NCBI GenBank assembly: GCA_012064385.1
Contig: QRDG01000415.1
Span: forward strand, 2,841,931 to 2,905,930
Direction of reading: 5' to 3'
DNA from: Puccinellia tenuiflora
Lineage: Eukaryota; Streptophyta; Magnoliopsida; Poales; Poaceae
Length of the DNA: 64,000 nucleotides
The position numbers and the translations under genes are program-made. Under the pieces are notes generated by a model. That model was not told the origin of the DNA. It searched no databases and saw only the letters and a program-made list of their open reading frames with translations. How positions within the stretch are numbered: the stretch's first letter is position 1; the number at the start of each line of letters is the position of its first letter. This document shows, in pieces, positions 45,920-59,068 of the stretch.

Positions 45920-46940
45920 TGCGCATCAGCTACAATCTGAAGCCATGATAAAGTACCTGTATGTAAATAAAGGTCATGAGTTAGGAGGTCGATCCAGCTC
46001 AGCAGCTCTCCAGGCTCCACGTAGAGGCGATCACGTCGCGGTGAGATCGCCACCTATCTCGCCGTATCAGAGAAGCCATCACCTTGCCCGACCCCATCAA
46101 CACGCCGGCCTCGGTTCTCGTGTTAAAAACAGAAGAAGAACAGCGCTAATTAACTAAGCTGCAGTCTCACAGATTCATCTGCCGCCTGCATCAGAACCTG
46201 TCTCCCCATTCTGTGTTTAGTGTGCTTAATTGCCCCCACGTCCAGCCTACGTACCTTTCAGGTAATCATGAAACTATCACTCCACGCTTACATTTTTGGG
46301 CACGGTTTGTCTGAAAAGTTTGTTAGATTTTACTCAAACTCTGTATCTCAGTCCTGACCTAACAATGCACCCCTCTCACTCTGAAGCAGTGAGTTGATCA
46401 GTTCTTACAGTGAACCGGGTAACGGGGTAAGTATTGTCTGTCTGCATAAAACTGAATGTAGTTGCAGAGTTACGAAGAAGTTGGGACTCGTAGCAGGAGT
46501 GAGGTCACCGGTGTCCGTGAAACCTGAAACCCATAGAGCTTGCACTGATTCCAAGTTTGTTAACAACGAACTGGCTCGAAAACGTTTGACAGAAGTGTGA
46601 CGGATGTTCTGGATTGACAAGACTAAATTCTCATCCGAATCTGTGCAGGTGGAGAGCCACGAACAAACAAAGTTAATTTGAAGCCTCTTCTTGGCTCTTG
46701 ATGTGTGAGCAACTACTCGTGCAAGCTCGCAACAGCTGCATTGAGCTACTAGACTATGCTGGTCTCTCATCTTCATGTACTCCACTCCACCAGCTATTCA
46801 GCTACTAGCGCTTGATGTGAATATATAAATTCTTATTCTTTTGACAAATTTAGTCAACTTGATCACCAGCCGTGCATTAGCATCCTAATTAAATCTGAGG
46901 GTGGGGAGGAGACATTGCAGATCACGGGACGCACCAATGC
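45920..46940. other. intergenic, no recognisable gene
   Basis: Between the retroposon-like fragment and the 3' end of the patatin-like gene. The part next to 47096 is probably that gene's 3'UTR. Confidence 0.45.
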
Positions 46941-47096
46941 ACCATGTGTACTCTGTTAATCCTCATTTACAGAACCCAGCAGGGCAGCAGCAACTACGAA
47001 AGATACGACAGAACAAAGAGGAAAAATACAGATACTAGGTACTACATGGCTACATGCGGCCGGAACGTTTCACTCGGCACGTACAGGGTAGTCCTC

Positions 47097-48585
47097 CTAC
47101 AGGATGGTGGTGAACATCTGGCTGACCAGGTTCGAGTACGACGCCGGCGCCTGCGCTTCTTCCGCCCTCTCTCCGGCGGCCGTCGTCGTCGGCTGCTGCT
47201 TGACGACGGCGGGTGCTGCGCCGACGAGCGTGCTGGCCCCTGCGCGGCGGTCGTGCTCTTTGACAAGCTCGTGGGCGAACCGCTCCAGCTTCTCGGCGTT
47301 GGTCTGCTCGGCGAGCTTCTTCCCCCGGAACAGCACCGACTCCACGTTCTTCTGCGACAGCATCTCCTCCGCCACCACGCCGCCCCTCGACCGCGGCGAC
47401 CCCATCGCCTGTATCCGGATGTAGTTGCTTGCCCTGCTGTGTCCGAACGCCATGGCCACCGCTTGATCCACCTGACGACACAAATGTTTTCTTACAGTGA
47501 GCACAAAGAACAAGACGAATGCAAGAAAGACAGGATCACAGGACCACGCTAGCGATCGAATCGAACAGAAAATGGTTGGTGAACCGCGTCCACGTGCGTA
47601 CCATGTCGGAGACGCCCTCGGCGGCGATCCTGACGATCTCGGAAGTCGAGGCGCCGCCGCCGCCGCCGCAGGCGGGGCGCTGCTCGCCCTCGCCGCTGCC
47701 GATCGAGATGACCAGTAGGTCGTCAACGCCGGATGCCAGCGGGAACTCGCGCTTGTTGTTGAGCACGTGCGTGATGGCCGCGGCCGTGGGGTTGCCGAGC
47801 GCGACGCCGCCGCCGACGGCCACGATGCGGGTCGAGCCGTCGCACGACCGCACCTCCACCGCCGCCGACGAGCGGTCCGAGCCGGCGCACGTGGCGGCGC
47901 ACACGTCGCGCAGGCGGAAGTCGTATGCGGGCTTCTCGACGGCGTCGGCGCGGGAGAACAGGAACGGGGCGCCCGTGGCGAGGTCGTAGCACGGGACGAG
48001 CACCGGCCGCGCCGTGTCCCGGAGCGTGAGCTCGCCGAACACCTTGCGGAAGGCGGCGCCGGCCGGGCGCCGGAACAGCGCGCGGAGGCCGCCCGCGCCG
48101 CCGGACGACGACCAGCCGCGGCGGAGGCTCCGCACGAGGAACGCGAGGGCGTCCTCCGCGGAGAAGAGCGGCCGCCTGTGGTCCGCGCCGCGCGCGACCA
48201 ACATGGCCGCGAGCACGCCGCCGGCGCCGGAGCCTGCGGCGACGTCGAAGAAGTCCGCCAGCCGCGCCTTCGGGTCCCCGGTGCGCCGCCGCAGTGACGC
48301 CTCGAGCCTCACCAGCGCCGCGCCGGCAAGGAGGCCGTCGGCTGCGCGCCCGCCGCCGTCGATGGACAGTATGCACACCTTCCCCGAAGCAGGTGCTCGC
48401 GTTGGGGTTGTCTTCGGGGACGCTGCCGTTGCGGATGGCGGATGCGGCGATCCGCCGGCGAAGAGAAGCTTGGGGTCGTCGTAGCCGAACAGGAACTTGC
48501 TCTCGAGGATGGAGAAGATCTCGTAGGTGAGCTTGTCCACGTCCATGCCGGCGGCCGCCGTTGGCTCAACACGAGCCGCTTCCAT
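47097..48585 (-). CDS. patatin-like protein, pPLAIII type, two exons, non-canonical active site
   Basis: Exon 1 is 48585-47602 (984 nt) and exon 2 is 47471-47097 (375 nt). The 130-bp intron has donor ATG/GTACGC and acceptor GTCAG. The product is 452 residues. The N-terminus MDVDKLTYEIFSILESKFLF (14-33) is typical of the plant pPLAIII subgroup. The phosphate-binding loop is DGGGRAADG (76-84). Where active patatins have the nucleophile elbow GxSxG, this protein has GSGAG (118-122), so the serine position is Gly120. The dyad motif DGG is VGGGVALGNP (257-266), with Gly in place of Asp. Loss of the GxSxG serine is a known trait of pPLAIII proteins, which still influence lipid metabolism, cell elongation and organ shape (for example rice DEP3). 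Catalysis is therefore doubtful. The ATG at 48585 was chosen; the longer frame opens on GTG. The C-terminal 124 residues include KKLAEQTNAEKLERFAHELV. Confidence 0.92.
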
Positions 48586-48698
48586 GATGCTGTGGTCGAC
48601 GCCGGTCGGTGCGTGCACACCCAGCGGAGAGAGAGGAGGAGACCGTGATGCTGTGCGCAGTGGGGGCGTGTGGAGCAGAGCACCGAGCAGTTGCTGGT

Positions 48699-48706
48699 TT
48701 TATATA
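48699..48706 (-). promoter_or_regulatory. TATA box of the patatin-like gene
   Basis: The minus strand reads CTATATAAAACC; the TATATAAA core is about 115 bp upstream of the ATG, which fits a leader of roughly 80 nt. Confidence 0.75.
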
Positions 48707-48839
48707 GTGGCGGGAAGGGAGAAGGAGGCGTGGGTTCGTGGCGTTGACTCGGCCGCCCCACCGTGGCGCGAGCCGCGGCGGGAAGGGAGAAGGAGGCCAC
48801 AACAGTTAAAAAAATTAACCTTTTTAGAGTGCTACCTCT

Positions 48840-49456
48840 CTTACGTTAAAACATTTTATCAAAAAAATCAAACCATGTGAAGTTTGACTAAACATTTAGA
48901 GAAAATTATAAACCTCCACAATGTTAAATCGGTCTTATTAGATACATCATTACTACAAATATATAGAATGTTACAATTGTTGATAGTTTTTCAGAAATTC
49001 GAAACGACTCCCAAGCTCATATGTTCTTGACGGTTACAAAACAAAAAGTTACACATTTCAAACTACTCTGAAAAAAAGGACAACAAACTTATGAATTTCT
49101 ACATACGTGCAAAGTTCCGTGTCGAACTAATATTTGTGATGCTTTGTGCAAAAAAAAACAATACTAATGATCAAAATGGGGTTTTGAAAATATCTTTTTG
49201 GAGTACTGATTTTTTCTTTTTTTTGCATAGCACGCCATATATGTCATTTGATCACCGAAGTATATTTGTTGCCACATTTTTCAGATTTTTTTTAAATGTT
49301 TTACTTTTGTTAAAATTTTGTCTAACCGACCAGGATCATATGAGTTCGGGAGCCAAAACTACATTCCCATAGTGTTTTCTATACACTTGGTCAAACTTTA
49401 ATTTGTTTAAATTTAGAAGAATGTATATGCCTTGTTTTATGAAACGGAGGTAGTAC
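48840..49456. mobile_element. nested MITEs upstream of the patatin-like gene
   Basis: The right edge carries a Stowaway-type end (aaacggaggtagta, 49443-49456); similarity to the same family resumes near 48870 (tttgactaaacatttagag). Inside, an inverted pair (cccaagctcatatg near 49011 and catatgagttcgggagcc near 49338) marks a second foldback element inserted in the first. Exact ends uncertain. Confidence 0.5.
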
Positions 49457-49469
49457 ATTACAGTGACAT

Positions 49470-52400
49470 CAGTGGCGGAGCCAGGAATTGAATTGAGCCG
49501 GGTCGAACAAATAAGCTCTAAAAAAATTTAGGCAGAAAAGCAAGTGTATTCAACACAAATAAGGTTCAAACTGATTCAATTTCATATTTCATCAAGCACA
49601 ACTACAAACTGACTACAAAGAACAAAATAGTGCTACATTTTGATAAGATAGTATCATACCATTAAGTTCAATCCATGTTGGCAAGACGAAACTGTCGAGG
49701 AAGATGACCTCTACGCTCACCGTAGGAATGGAAACGTAGCATAATCTTTTTGTCATCAACTTTTGCAAATATCTCTTTCTCAACATAGCAAATCATCAAG
49801 TCATTGAGCCAATCATCCCCTATCTTGTTTCGAATATCTGACTTTATAATATTCATGGCCGAGAAAACTCTCTCAACTGATTCTGTTGCTACAGGTAATG
49901 TCACGCAAGTGTAATAAGGTGATAGACCAATGGAAATGTCAAATGTTGTCTCTTCTGAACCAACTTGAGAGCAAGACCACTTAGACTATCACAAGCTATG
50001 AATTCAAGACTTCTCTTCATCACATCAATATATATTTCCAGTTCATCAACCAAGAGACAACGACCATGTGGAGAGAAGTCAACAGAGTACATAGTTGCAA
50101 GCTCAACTAGCTTATCATTATCAAATCTGCTAAATGAGTCTCTAGGATCAAGGCATGCAGTGCACAATAAACAGGCGTGTAGAAGTTTCAGAAAATCTAT
50201 GATTCATCTTAGCTAGGTTTCTATCAAGCACCTCATTAAAGAGTTGTACCTTGTAATGATGGTAGCAAGTAACCGTCTTGCGTGAGATCCTTGGATAACC
50301 CCTAGCCGGAATGTTATCATCCATATTCGGTACAATAATATTTCTTCTACCACAAAAGTTAGTAGCAGCAAGCAATAGAGGCTCCCATCCATCATCTCTC
50401 AATTTCTGCAATAGACTTTTAACTGAGACAATCATATTCATAGCGCTCACTATGTTCTGATCCTTGGATTGCAATGCTTGTGACAAAGCATTTGTTAAAC
50501 CAAGCACTCGAAGCATCAAATGCAAGATAATAACAAATTCAAAGCTTTCCATGTATATCATATAACCTGAAGCCAAACCTTTCTCCTCGGCATCTGTCCC
50601 ATCATGAGAAACACTTTCAAGCACCTCAACGATTGAATCCCACATTTGTTGAATCCGAATGAGAGTTCTATGGTGTGACCCCCAACGAGTATCACCTGGT
50701 CTTGCTAAACTTGTCTCTTGATTTTGGCCTCTTCCCGACGAGATCTCCCCACTCTCTAGCTGTGCTACCAAACGGTCATGATGCAATTGCAACAATGCAT
50801 CTTTCTTCTTACAAGAGGCACTCACCTACAAGAAATGTGCGTGTAGAAATTAGAAGTGACCAATTGGTTATAGTCCTTTCACAACAATCCCACATTTGCA
50901 ATTATGTACAAGAAAACTAACCATACTGACAATCTTGTTCAAGTGACCAAAGAAGTGACCAATTGGTAGAAGTCCTTTCACAACCGCCACAACCACCAAT
51001 TGAAGTTGGTGGGCAAAACAATGCACATAAAAAGCATTAGGGTTGTCAGCCAATATCAATGTTTTTAAACCATGTAGCTCCCCACGCATATTAGAGGCAC
51101 CATCATATCCTTGTCCTCTTAATCTTGACATGGACAAATTATGTTTAACAAACAATGCATCTAAATATCTTTTCAAAGAAGCCGATGTAGTATCAAGAAC
51201 ATGCTCAACACCGAGCAATCTTTCCATGATCTCTCCTTTTTGGTTCACAAACCTACAAACAATAAGACAAGAACATATAAGATTACAATAAATAAGTAGA
51301 GAGAAACTAGCATATAACATATAAGCTTACATTAAATAAGCGAATGACTAACCTCAAGATCACAGCCATTTGCTCTTTAACCGATACATCACGAGACTCG
51401 TCAACGAGTAGAGAGAAAGAGGCATTTCCAAGCTCACTCATTATGACTTGTGTAGTCTCTTGTGCACATGCTTTTGCTATATCTAGTTAGATTTCACAAG
51501 ATGTCAATTGACAATTGCCAGGTGCATTCTCATTAATCACATTGGCTACATCATTGCATCTTGCGCCATACCAATCCAACAAGTCACGGAAATTGTCCTT
51601 GTTCAATGAAGTGCTAGACTCGTCATGCCCACGAAAAGCTAGCCCTTGCTCAAGTAGAAATCTGACAACACCCACAACAGCCCTCAAACAAATTTCATAA
51701 TCAATATGCAATTGTTCTTCATGACAAACAATAGCATATGCCACACTTTGCTTTTTATTTCTAAAATCTTCACAACTATTTCTTGCATTGTTGTGAATGC
51801 TATTTGGTCCACCTACATGAATCTTGAAATTTGCCGATGCTTTCTTCCAATTTTTAAACCCCGTCTTTGTGAAAACATCATATCCAAAGTGTGAACTGTT
51901 GCTTGAAGATTTGAAAAGAAAACAATGGAAGAAAATGCAGCATCCTTCTCCACGCTATATTCTATCCAATCATATTTGGTATACCATGCATCTAGAAATG
52001 ACCGCCTATCCGGACCAAATTTTGTTTTGGGAAAAATATGACCAACTAAACAATTACGGCCTCTTGACAAATATGCCCATCTCATTTTATCTCTGATTTT
52101 AGGGGTACCATATTCATCAATTGGTCTCCGAACTCCAGGATCGGCAACGACATTTGCCAAATCAAAAATTTCAGGAACATTTGCTTGTTGATTGTCCTAC
52201 AACATTGAAATCAAAATCAATCTTTGAGCAATCTCCTGCACACTAACTTCTGGTCACTACTCACTAGACAAGTAGACATCAAAATTAAAATTGAAATCTG
52301 AAATTAACCTGCTCGTGACGTGCCACCCTCTTCGGAGGTTGCTGCCTCTTCTTCTTGCTGAGCTAGAGCCAGCGCTGCTGCAGCTTCGTCCTCCTCAGCC

Positions 52401-52811
52401 CGCATCTGCATCCATTCGGCCATATCGGCCTCGTCATCGGCGTCCATCAGAGCTCAGCGGCGCAGCAGATGCAACAGATGGGGCGGCAGCAGGCAGGGAT
52501 TCAACGAGGTCGGGGACGGGGAGGCGCGGCCGCGCGAGAGGTCGAGGAGGTCGGGGACGCCGGACGGTGAGGTCGGGGATGGGGAGCTGGGGAGGTCGGC
52601 TGGTCGGGGACGGGGAGGACGGAGAGGTGCGGCCGTGCGGGAGGTCGAGGAGGTCGGGGACTCGCTTCTCTGTTGACTCGGGGTCAGGGACTCCTTCCTT
52701 TTTTTTCTTTTTTCTTTGTAGCGAGGGACTTGTTTCCTGGTATATGATTTTTTCTCCAAATCTGAGCCGGGTCGGTCGACCATGCTCGACCCTCTACTGG
52801 CGCCGCCCCTG
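49470..52811 (-). mobile_element. complete hAT transposon (3342 bp) with damaged transposase
   Basis: 8-bp TSD agtgacat at 49462-49469 and 52812-52819. The TIRs CAGTGGCGGAGCCAGG and (inverse) CAGGGGCGGCGCCAG are hAT type. The interior holds a multi-exon transposase on the minus strand spanning most of the element. Structure suggests a formerly autonomous copy. Confidence 0.93.
49668..52447 (-). pseudogene. hAT transposase, TTF zinc-finger / ZMYM1-like type, frameshifted
   Basis: Pieces in order on the minus strand: an acidic N-terminal exon (ATG at 52447, ends 52309 at donor CAG/GTTAAT); a TTF-type zinc-finger region (SRGRNCLVGHIFPKTKFG and DAWYTKYDWIEYSVEKDAAF); a DUF4371 region (QSVAYAIVCHEEQLHIDYEI and LLDWYGARCNDVANVINENA); the RNase H-like core (RGQGYDGASNMRG and CFAHQLQLV); a middle region (RPGDTRWGSHHRTL); and the C-terminal dimerisation domain (LPVATESVERVFSAMNIIKS). 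Near 51938 the frame shifts by one apparent missing base between KDAAF and the cysteine-rich continuation, and further breaks fall near 51480 and 50150. Some of these may be introns. As assembled it is unlikely to make full transposase. Confidence 0.85.
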
Positions 52812-52819
52812 AGTGACAT

Positions 52820-54590
52820 GGATTGTGATGATAGTGCCGCGTACTAATTGATGCTCTATGACGAAAAAGCTCTACTCCACCCCACTACACTCGGGCCCAA
52901 CGAGTCAGACACAAAGGCCACAGAAAGAGATCAAGTGTGTCCCTTCATGAGATGTATAGGACATATATGTAACCTCCGAGGGGTTTACTGTAGATTTGAG
53001 TTTCACTAATGTGTCACAAAAGGTTTCACCGAAAGTGAAACATACACGAGACTGAGCACACATATGTGTTCCTTGAATTATATATGCAACTATGTTGAAT
53101 CTTCATACATTTATAAAACCATTGATATGTTTCTTCATGAAACAACAATACATATGGAACATCAATGAAACATTTTTTAAACCTCGTAGGTGTGGAGTGT
53201 GGGTTAATTTTCTAAAAATCATGAGGGTACATACGCCAAAATATTGAACGACAAAGTTTAGCACGAATCTTACAATTGTGGACGGTGCAGATAACATTGG
53301 GGTGATGCATTTTCGCTCTTCCTATTATAGTAGATGCCACCAAAATTATGTTATTTGATTTATGTGGAAGTGTAAAACAATTGTAAAATCACAATTATCC
53401 AGATTTAGATATTTTCAAATTCACAATTATCCAGATTTAGATATTTTCTTAGTGATTTTTAGAGTAGATAATAAATAAGGATACAAAGTATATTTATTAT
53501 TGTATTACTTGGATTGCGTCACTTGGCAATAATTCAATGGTGGTGTATCATATAAAGACAGGGTGTCTTCCATCGTATCTGTTGTAAACTAAGGAACCGA
53601 GAAAGTAAGCAAAATATAGCTACCAAAGTACGAGTGACTAGGAATTGCTGAGTGAAAACCATGCTAGAGATAGGCATGCTACTGTAAACAAAATCCTTTC
53701 AAACATCTACTCAACTATTTGATGATTTTGTTTTTGAAAAAACAATAAACTCATCCCTAATCTCTCTGATAGACAGAGATGCATTCCTTTACATTCATAA
53801 AAACATCTCAAGTATTCCAATAATATTAAATTATCGTGGTTTCGAGGAATATAGCTACAAGCGAATACATAACTCAGAACTCTACTTTGTTTAGCTGGAT
53901 CTTTGATACAAATAATCAAGTCATAGTTATGAATCCTTCTATGAATAACAATCTCTAATGTCTTAGATTCCTTCAATAGAATTAGGTTTTTCTGATTTTA
54001 ACATAATCAACTATCATGATTTATTGTACAATAAAACATTACAACTATTCAGTGTATGCATCAAATCAGAGTGTTCATATTTTCAAATAAGGATATATTT
54101 AATGTTTTCTTCATGTTAATTTTTTTAAAAAACATTGTTAACATAGAAAATACAAATATTTTGCATGAACACGTTCATATATATACATACAAGTCAGAAA
54201 CAAACTATAAGGAACACCAATTACAATTTGTTTCCAACAATCCTTAAATATTTAAAAATCGAGTAAATAATTTGTGTTTTCAATATATATATTTTCTGCA
54301 GTTGCACGATCTTTTAGTAGTTTTTTTTTGTATTTACACTACCACATTTCTTTGTTATTGAAATTCGCTTGCTTTTAAAACAAATAAATGATGCTAGTAT
54401 TTCAAAACTCAATTTTGAAGCTTACGTCAATGATCTTCAATGAAACATGCAGGTCAAAATCCATATATATTTCACAATTGAGTTGTCGACAAGTAAGAAT
54501 GTAGGAAAATGAAATTTTAAAAATTAAAAACAGTAGAAAAAATAAAGTGCAGCAGTCGTATAATAACCAATTTACCATGACTATATGTAT
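52820..54590. other. no recognisable gene
   Basis: AT-rich. A tandem duplication of about 32 bp (cacaattatccagatttaga words at 53391 and 53422) is the only distinct structure. An 89-codon minus ORF at 53707-53976 shows no recognised domain. Confidence 0.45.
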
Positions 54591-54594
54591 ATTT

Positions 54595-56867
54595 TTCTGA
54601 TAAAGGGAATTTTATTACTTAAAAAGTTTTAAGCATTACACCCGGCCTCTGCATAGCTAAGATCCACATAGCCCCACAGTTCTAACAGTCTCCGGAACAA
54701 AAGCAAAGAGGAGAATTACATATCATGATGAGAAATTATAAAAACACCTAAGGCCTTGTTTGGTACTAGTGTTTTTGTGGGGATTAGAGGGGATAATCCC
54801 ACCAAACCCCAGATTCCCATCTATGGCTAAAAACATGTTTGGTTCTAGAGTATTGGGCTAGTTTAATCCTCACTTTTCCCCAAGTTCTAGTGTATTTTTT
54901 CCAATATCCAATACACTACCTATACCTAGTGTATTAGTGGGGATTGGGGTTTTGTGGGGATTAGAGGGGTTTGGGTGAAGGTGGGGGTTTCACCCAATCC
55001 CCTTGGGGATTGTCCCCGCTAATCCCTGTAAAAACACTAGTACCAAACAAGGCCTAAGGGGGTGGAGGACATATCCGTAGATTATATGTTGCCATCCATG
55101 TTGGGAAAAAGGCCCTCGCCGAATCCTCCAACCGCGTAGATACCTCCGTGAATAGGTCGCGGTGCTCCACACGTTGTAGAGGCGACCATGAACGGATCGT
55201 AGCCGTGCACCGGTAGATGACCTGCATAAGAGACGAACTTTTATCATTAAAAACCTTGTCATTTCTACATAGCCATAGCGACCAAATAACGGCAATCGCT
55301 CCCATCCTAATTAGAAGCTTAAACCTAGAATCCACACCATTGAGCCAATTGCCAAAAATATTTGCAACGCTTCTAGGTGGGTACAAGTTAGCGCCTATCT
55401 GGATGACTGACCATATAGACCTAGTAAAATTACACTGAAAGAAAAGGTGTTTTATACTCTCGTCATGATGACAAAAGACACACTTTGTACTTCCCTACCA
55501 ATTCTGCTTTGCAAGGTTATCTTTGGTAAGAATTACTCCTCGACGAAGATACCACGCGAACACCTTAGTTTTCAGCAGGATCTTCATCTTCCAAATTTTA
55601 TTATTATTATTATCAACTGCAACATCAGGTAGGATTAACGCTTTGTACATGGAATCCACTAAGAATTTACCATTCTCCTTTAGATTCCATCTAAATTCAT
55701 CGGATCCTTGCGTCAAGTGCACTGAAGCAAGACATTGAAGCAAGACATTCCATGATGCTTGTCTAGGACCAAACAAACTTCTTCTGAACGACACATCTGG
55801 TGGTGAGGTAGCCATCACCTTAGCGAGCATATCGCTTTTGTGGCATGCAATGTTGTACAATGCCGGAAATTGTTCTCGGAGTGTGGTGTTACCCAACCAC
55901 TTGTCCTCCCAGAACCTAATTTCCGATCCATCCTTGATAGAGAAAGAACCAAGTGGAAAGAAAAACTTCTTGGTGGCCATAAGGCCAGCTCAGAAGTGGG
56001 AGTCACCCGGTTTCCAGTACACCTGGGACAACGCCTGTGAGCCCACATATTTTCTTCTAAGGAGGGTTTGCCAAACCCCTTGCTCAGTCAGGAGTTTGAA
56101 AATCCACTTGCCAAGGAGGGCCCTGTTTTTTATCTCTAGGTCATGAATACCTAGACCTCCTTGATCCTTGGGTCGGCAAACCACACTCCACTTAGCCAGA
56201 CGATACTTTCTCTTCTCACTATCCCCTTGCCAAAAGAATCTTGATCGGAAATAATCCAGTTTTTTCAAGACTCCTTTTGGAAGTTGGAAGAAAGATATCA
56301 TATACAGTACCATATTGCTTAGTACTGAATTAATGAGTACCAATCTTCCTCCTAAGGATAGTAATTTTCCCTTCCAGCTATTTAGTCTAGCCTGTAGTCA
56401 CTCCTCCACCATTTTCCATTCAACATTTGTAAGTCTCCGATAATGAATCGGAATACCCAAATACTTGATAGGAAACTGGCCCTGCCCGCAGCCAAAAAGC
56501 TCGGCATACAGAGAGACATCATCTTGAGCCTCGCCAAAACAAAACAACTCGCTCTTATGGAAATTTATCTTTAGACCCGACAAATGCTCGAACGCTGAGA
56601 GTATTAACTTCAGGTTCTTAGCCTTTTCAATGTCATGTTCCATAAATAGAATTGTATCGTCAGCGTATTGAAGATTGGACAAACCTCCATCAACGAGATG
56701 AGGAACCACACCATCAATTTGCTCATCAGACTTAGCGCGTTCAATCATAACGGCGAGCATATCAGCCACTATATTAAATAGCATTGGCGATAAGGGATCA
56801 CCTTGCCTAAGCCCCTTTTTGGTCTGAAAGTATTTTCCTATGTCATCATTGACTTTAATGGCTACAC
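54595..56867 (-). mobile_element. LINE (L1-type) 3' half, truncated by an LTR element
   Basis: Minus-strand pieces in order: reverse transcriptase palm with GLRQGDPLSPMLFNIVADML and the catalytic QYADD (56880-56398 frame); the RT thumb/connection (LINSVLSNMVLYMISFFQLP and WSVVCRPKDQGGLGIHDLEI); the zinc-binding zf-RVT domain (FSIKDGSEIRFWEDKWLG); and a C-terminal part with FGNWLNGVDSRFKLLIRMGA and WLCRNDKVFND. Several frameshifts separate the pieces, so it is inactive. The LTR element begins at 56868 inside the RT frame, so the 5' half of the LINE must lie beyond that insertion. The 3' tail is near 54595 (aataaaattccc on the minus strand). A Tourist MITE lies within the tail. Confidence 0.88.
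54752..55054. mobile_element. Tourist-like MITE (303 bp) inside the LINE tail
   Basis: TSD TAA at 54749-54751 and 55055-55057. Inverted ends ggccttgtttggtactagtg and the inverse cactagtaccaaacaaggcc are perfect, followed by ggggattag/ctaatccc. Confidence 0.96.
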
Positions 56868-59068
56868 TGTAACGCCCCAAGATCGGTACTATGCAGATTT
56901 AGCGTTCCAGCCAAATCCGCATAATAACGATCCTAAAGGACGCCCACCAGGCATAACGTGCAGGTCGCAACACACACGTTATGCGGGTGGAATTGTGATA
57001 ACATTACAACAGTTCTCGATGGAACCCACAAAAGAACATATATACAACAATGACTCACCGAGTCAAGAGCCAAGATACAATACAAAGATCCAATTAACAA
57101 CAGAAGCGGGTAGCGTCCGGCTACGGACAAGATACAAATTGGACTAAGAGTCCTGAAGATAAGCAAAGGCACCATATCCCTGCCCAGGCCAAGCCGGCAG
57201 GATTCCCAAGCTAACGTCGTCACACTTCATACCTGTTGGCTGCCATGGAATAGCAGCCCCGAAGGGGTCAGTACTAGTAGAAGTACTGGCAAGTAATACT
57301 CACAAGATATCAAAGCTGGAATTCCGGGGAAAGGGTTAGCGATTGAGGCGGCGGCAAGCAGCACTAACAACTTATAGAGACACACTACAACTTTCGTCTA
57401 ATAGAGAGGAGGTAAGAGAGCGCATAGGTAACCAACTATACTAACACCAAACATACCCAGCCAATTCCTTACCAGCCCGGTTAACCACGAGCAGCAAGCC
57501 CAAAGGCACTCACACAGTTGGCAATTTTATAAGTTATTATTGAAGTAGCTCTATCTTACTAATCAATTCATTATCATTAGGTGTAAGTTGTCTATGATCT
57601 TGTTAGCCAGCACATTTCACCAAGTCGTCCATAACCGCGGACACGGCTTTTCGAAAAGATTTAACCCTGCAGGGGTGCACAAATGTAACCACACGCACTT
57701 CAACCCTTGTTGCCATGCAATTAGCACACTTCCGGGGTATGCTGGCAGGGTATCCGACGCTACACTTTCCTTCACTACCACACTTGTCCAGGGAACCACC
57801 TAGCTAAGTCTGACCCACCTTGAAAGTCCGGCCGAAGCTCCGAGGTGGACTCAGCCGATGCGTGAACGGCTTCGGGAGGGAACACTCATACGATTGCCCC
57901 TCCTTCCACATGCGATTAACGCCCATCCCGCAACCCTACCGTAAGTAACCATCATCGTATCGGAGGCGTCCCATCCGTGTACCTGCAACAATATAATATA
58001 GCGCCGCGCAAATGGAAACACCCGAACTACTTGTGGCGCCCTGGACAAGGCTGCAGATCCGGTACTAGGTCGAGGGGAGTCCCATTTCCTCCCACATGTG
58101 GGTAGTGCGCTCATTCTTGGATCAGAGGACAAGAACTCGGGTCCTAGGCGACACTAGCAGAACAAATCACCATGATTGGCCTTCCGCCGGTGCCTTATCT
58201 TTATTAATTATATCCCATCGCTAAACATTAAAGATTAGCATGTGAATTAACCCAACTATCAAATTAAGGCATGACTAGATAAAGATAACAATACTCGAGC
58301 AAAACAATCTAAGCATGCACTACGACTCGCAAGGCCAACAAGATAAACAAGCAACAGGTTAATAGGATGTGGGGGTGGTGGCATATCATGGCTGCAAGGT
58401 AAACATGCATATAGGATCGGGACACAAGCATCGATACATAAGGCTAGCAAGGAACAAAAGATAGGAGGAGTGAGAGGCAGAAGACAAGCAAAGATAGCAA
58501 GGGAGTATCACTTGCCTGCAATCCGGTCGAGGTAGCAGAACCTGTCGTTGCTCACATCAACTCAACGGCCTATCCGAGAAGAAGCAACGAACACTGGACA
58601 AAGAAAAGATGCATTTTACTTCTACGGCAAAAGAAGCAGCATGTTGATGACATGATGCATGCATGACATGGCAAGACATGAGGAGATGCAACTATAACAA
58701 ATTTAAATGGAACCGAGATTCCGACATTTAAATATATGGTTCAAGTTGTTTTTCTAACCGTCAAAATTAAATGTTAATTAACAGGTCTAACAATGCATTG
58801 GTGAGCTACAAAAAATTAAATGGAACGGGGACATTATTTAAATTTTATTCCCCTCTCATTCCATATTTAATTATTTAGGTGTTATACAAAAATACAACTA
58901 AAGTGCAACCTACATGATGCAAACATAAGCATAGATGGCACATTCAAATTCATTACATTTTTCTGATCAACTTTCATATATAACTCTTTTAGTTTGGACT
59001 TATGGATTAAAAGATATGTCATAAACATATTTTGCAAAAATAAAACAGAAAAAAAAAAGGGTGGCTTA

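Noticed and set aside
47723..48484. Arg/Ala-rich ORFs on both strands over the patatin-like exon
   Set aside because: Shadow frames of the high-GC exon 1; the chosen frame alone has patatin motifs and a spliced continuation.
57588..58132. Repeated ORFs (also 61753-62297) as a tandem gene pair
   Set aside because: They are the two LTR copies of one retrotransposon, not duplicated genes.
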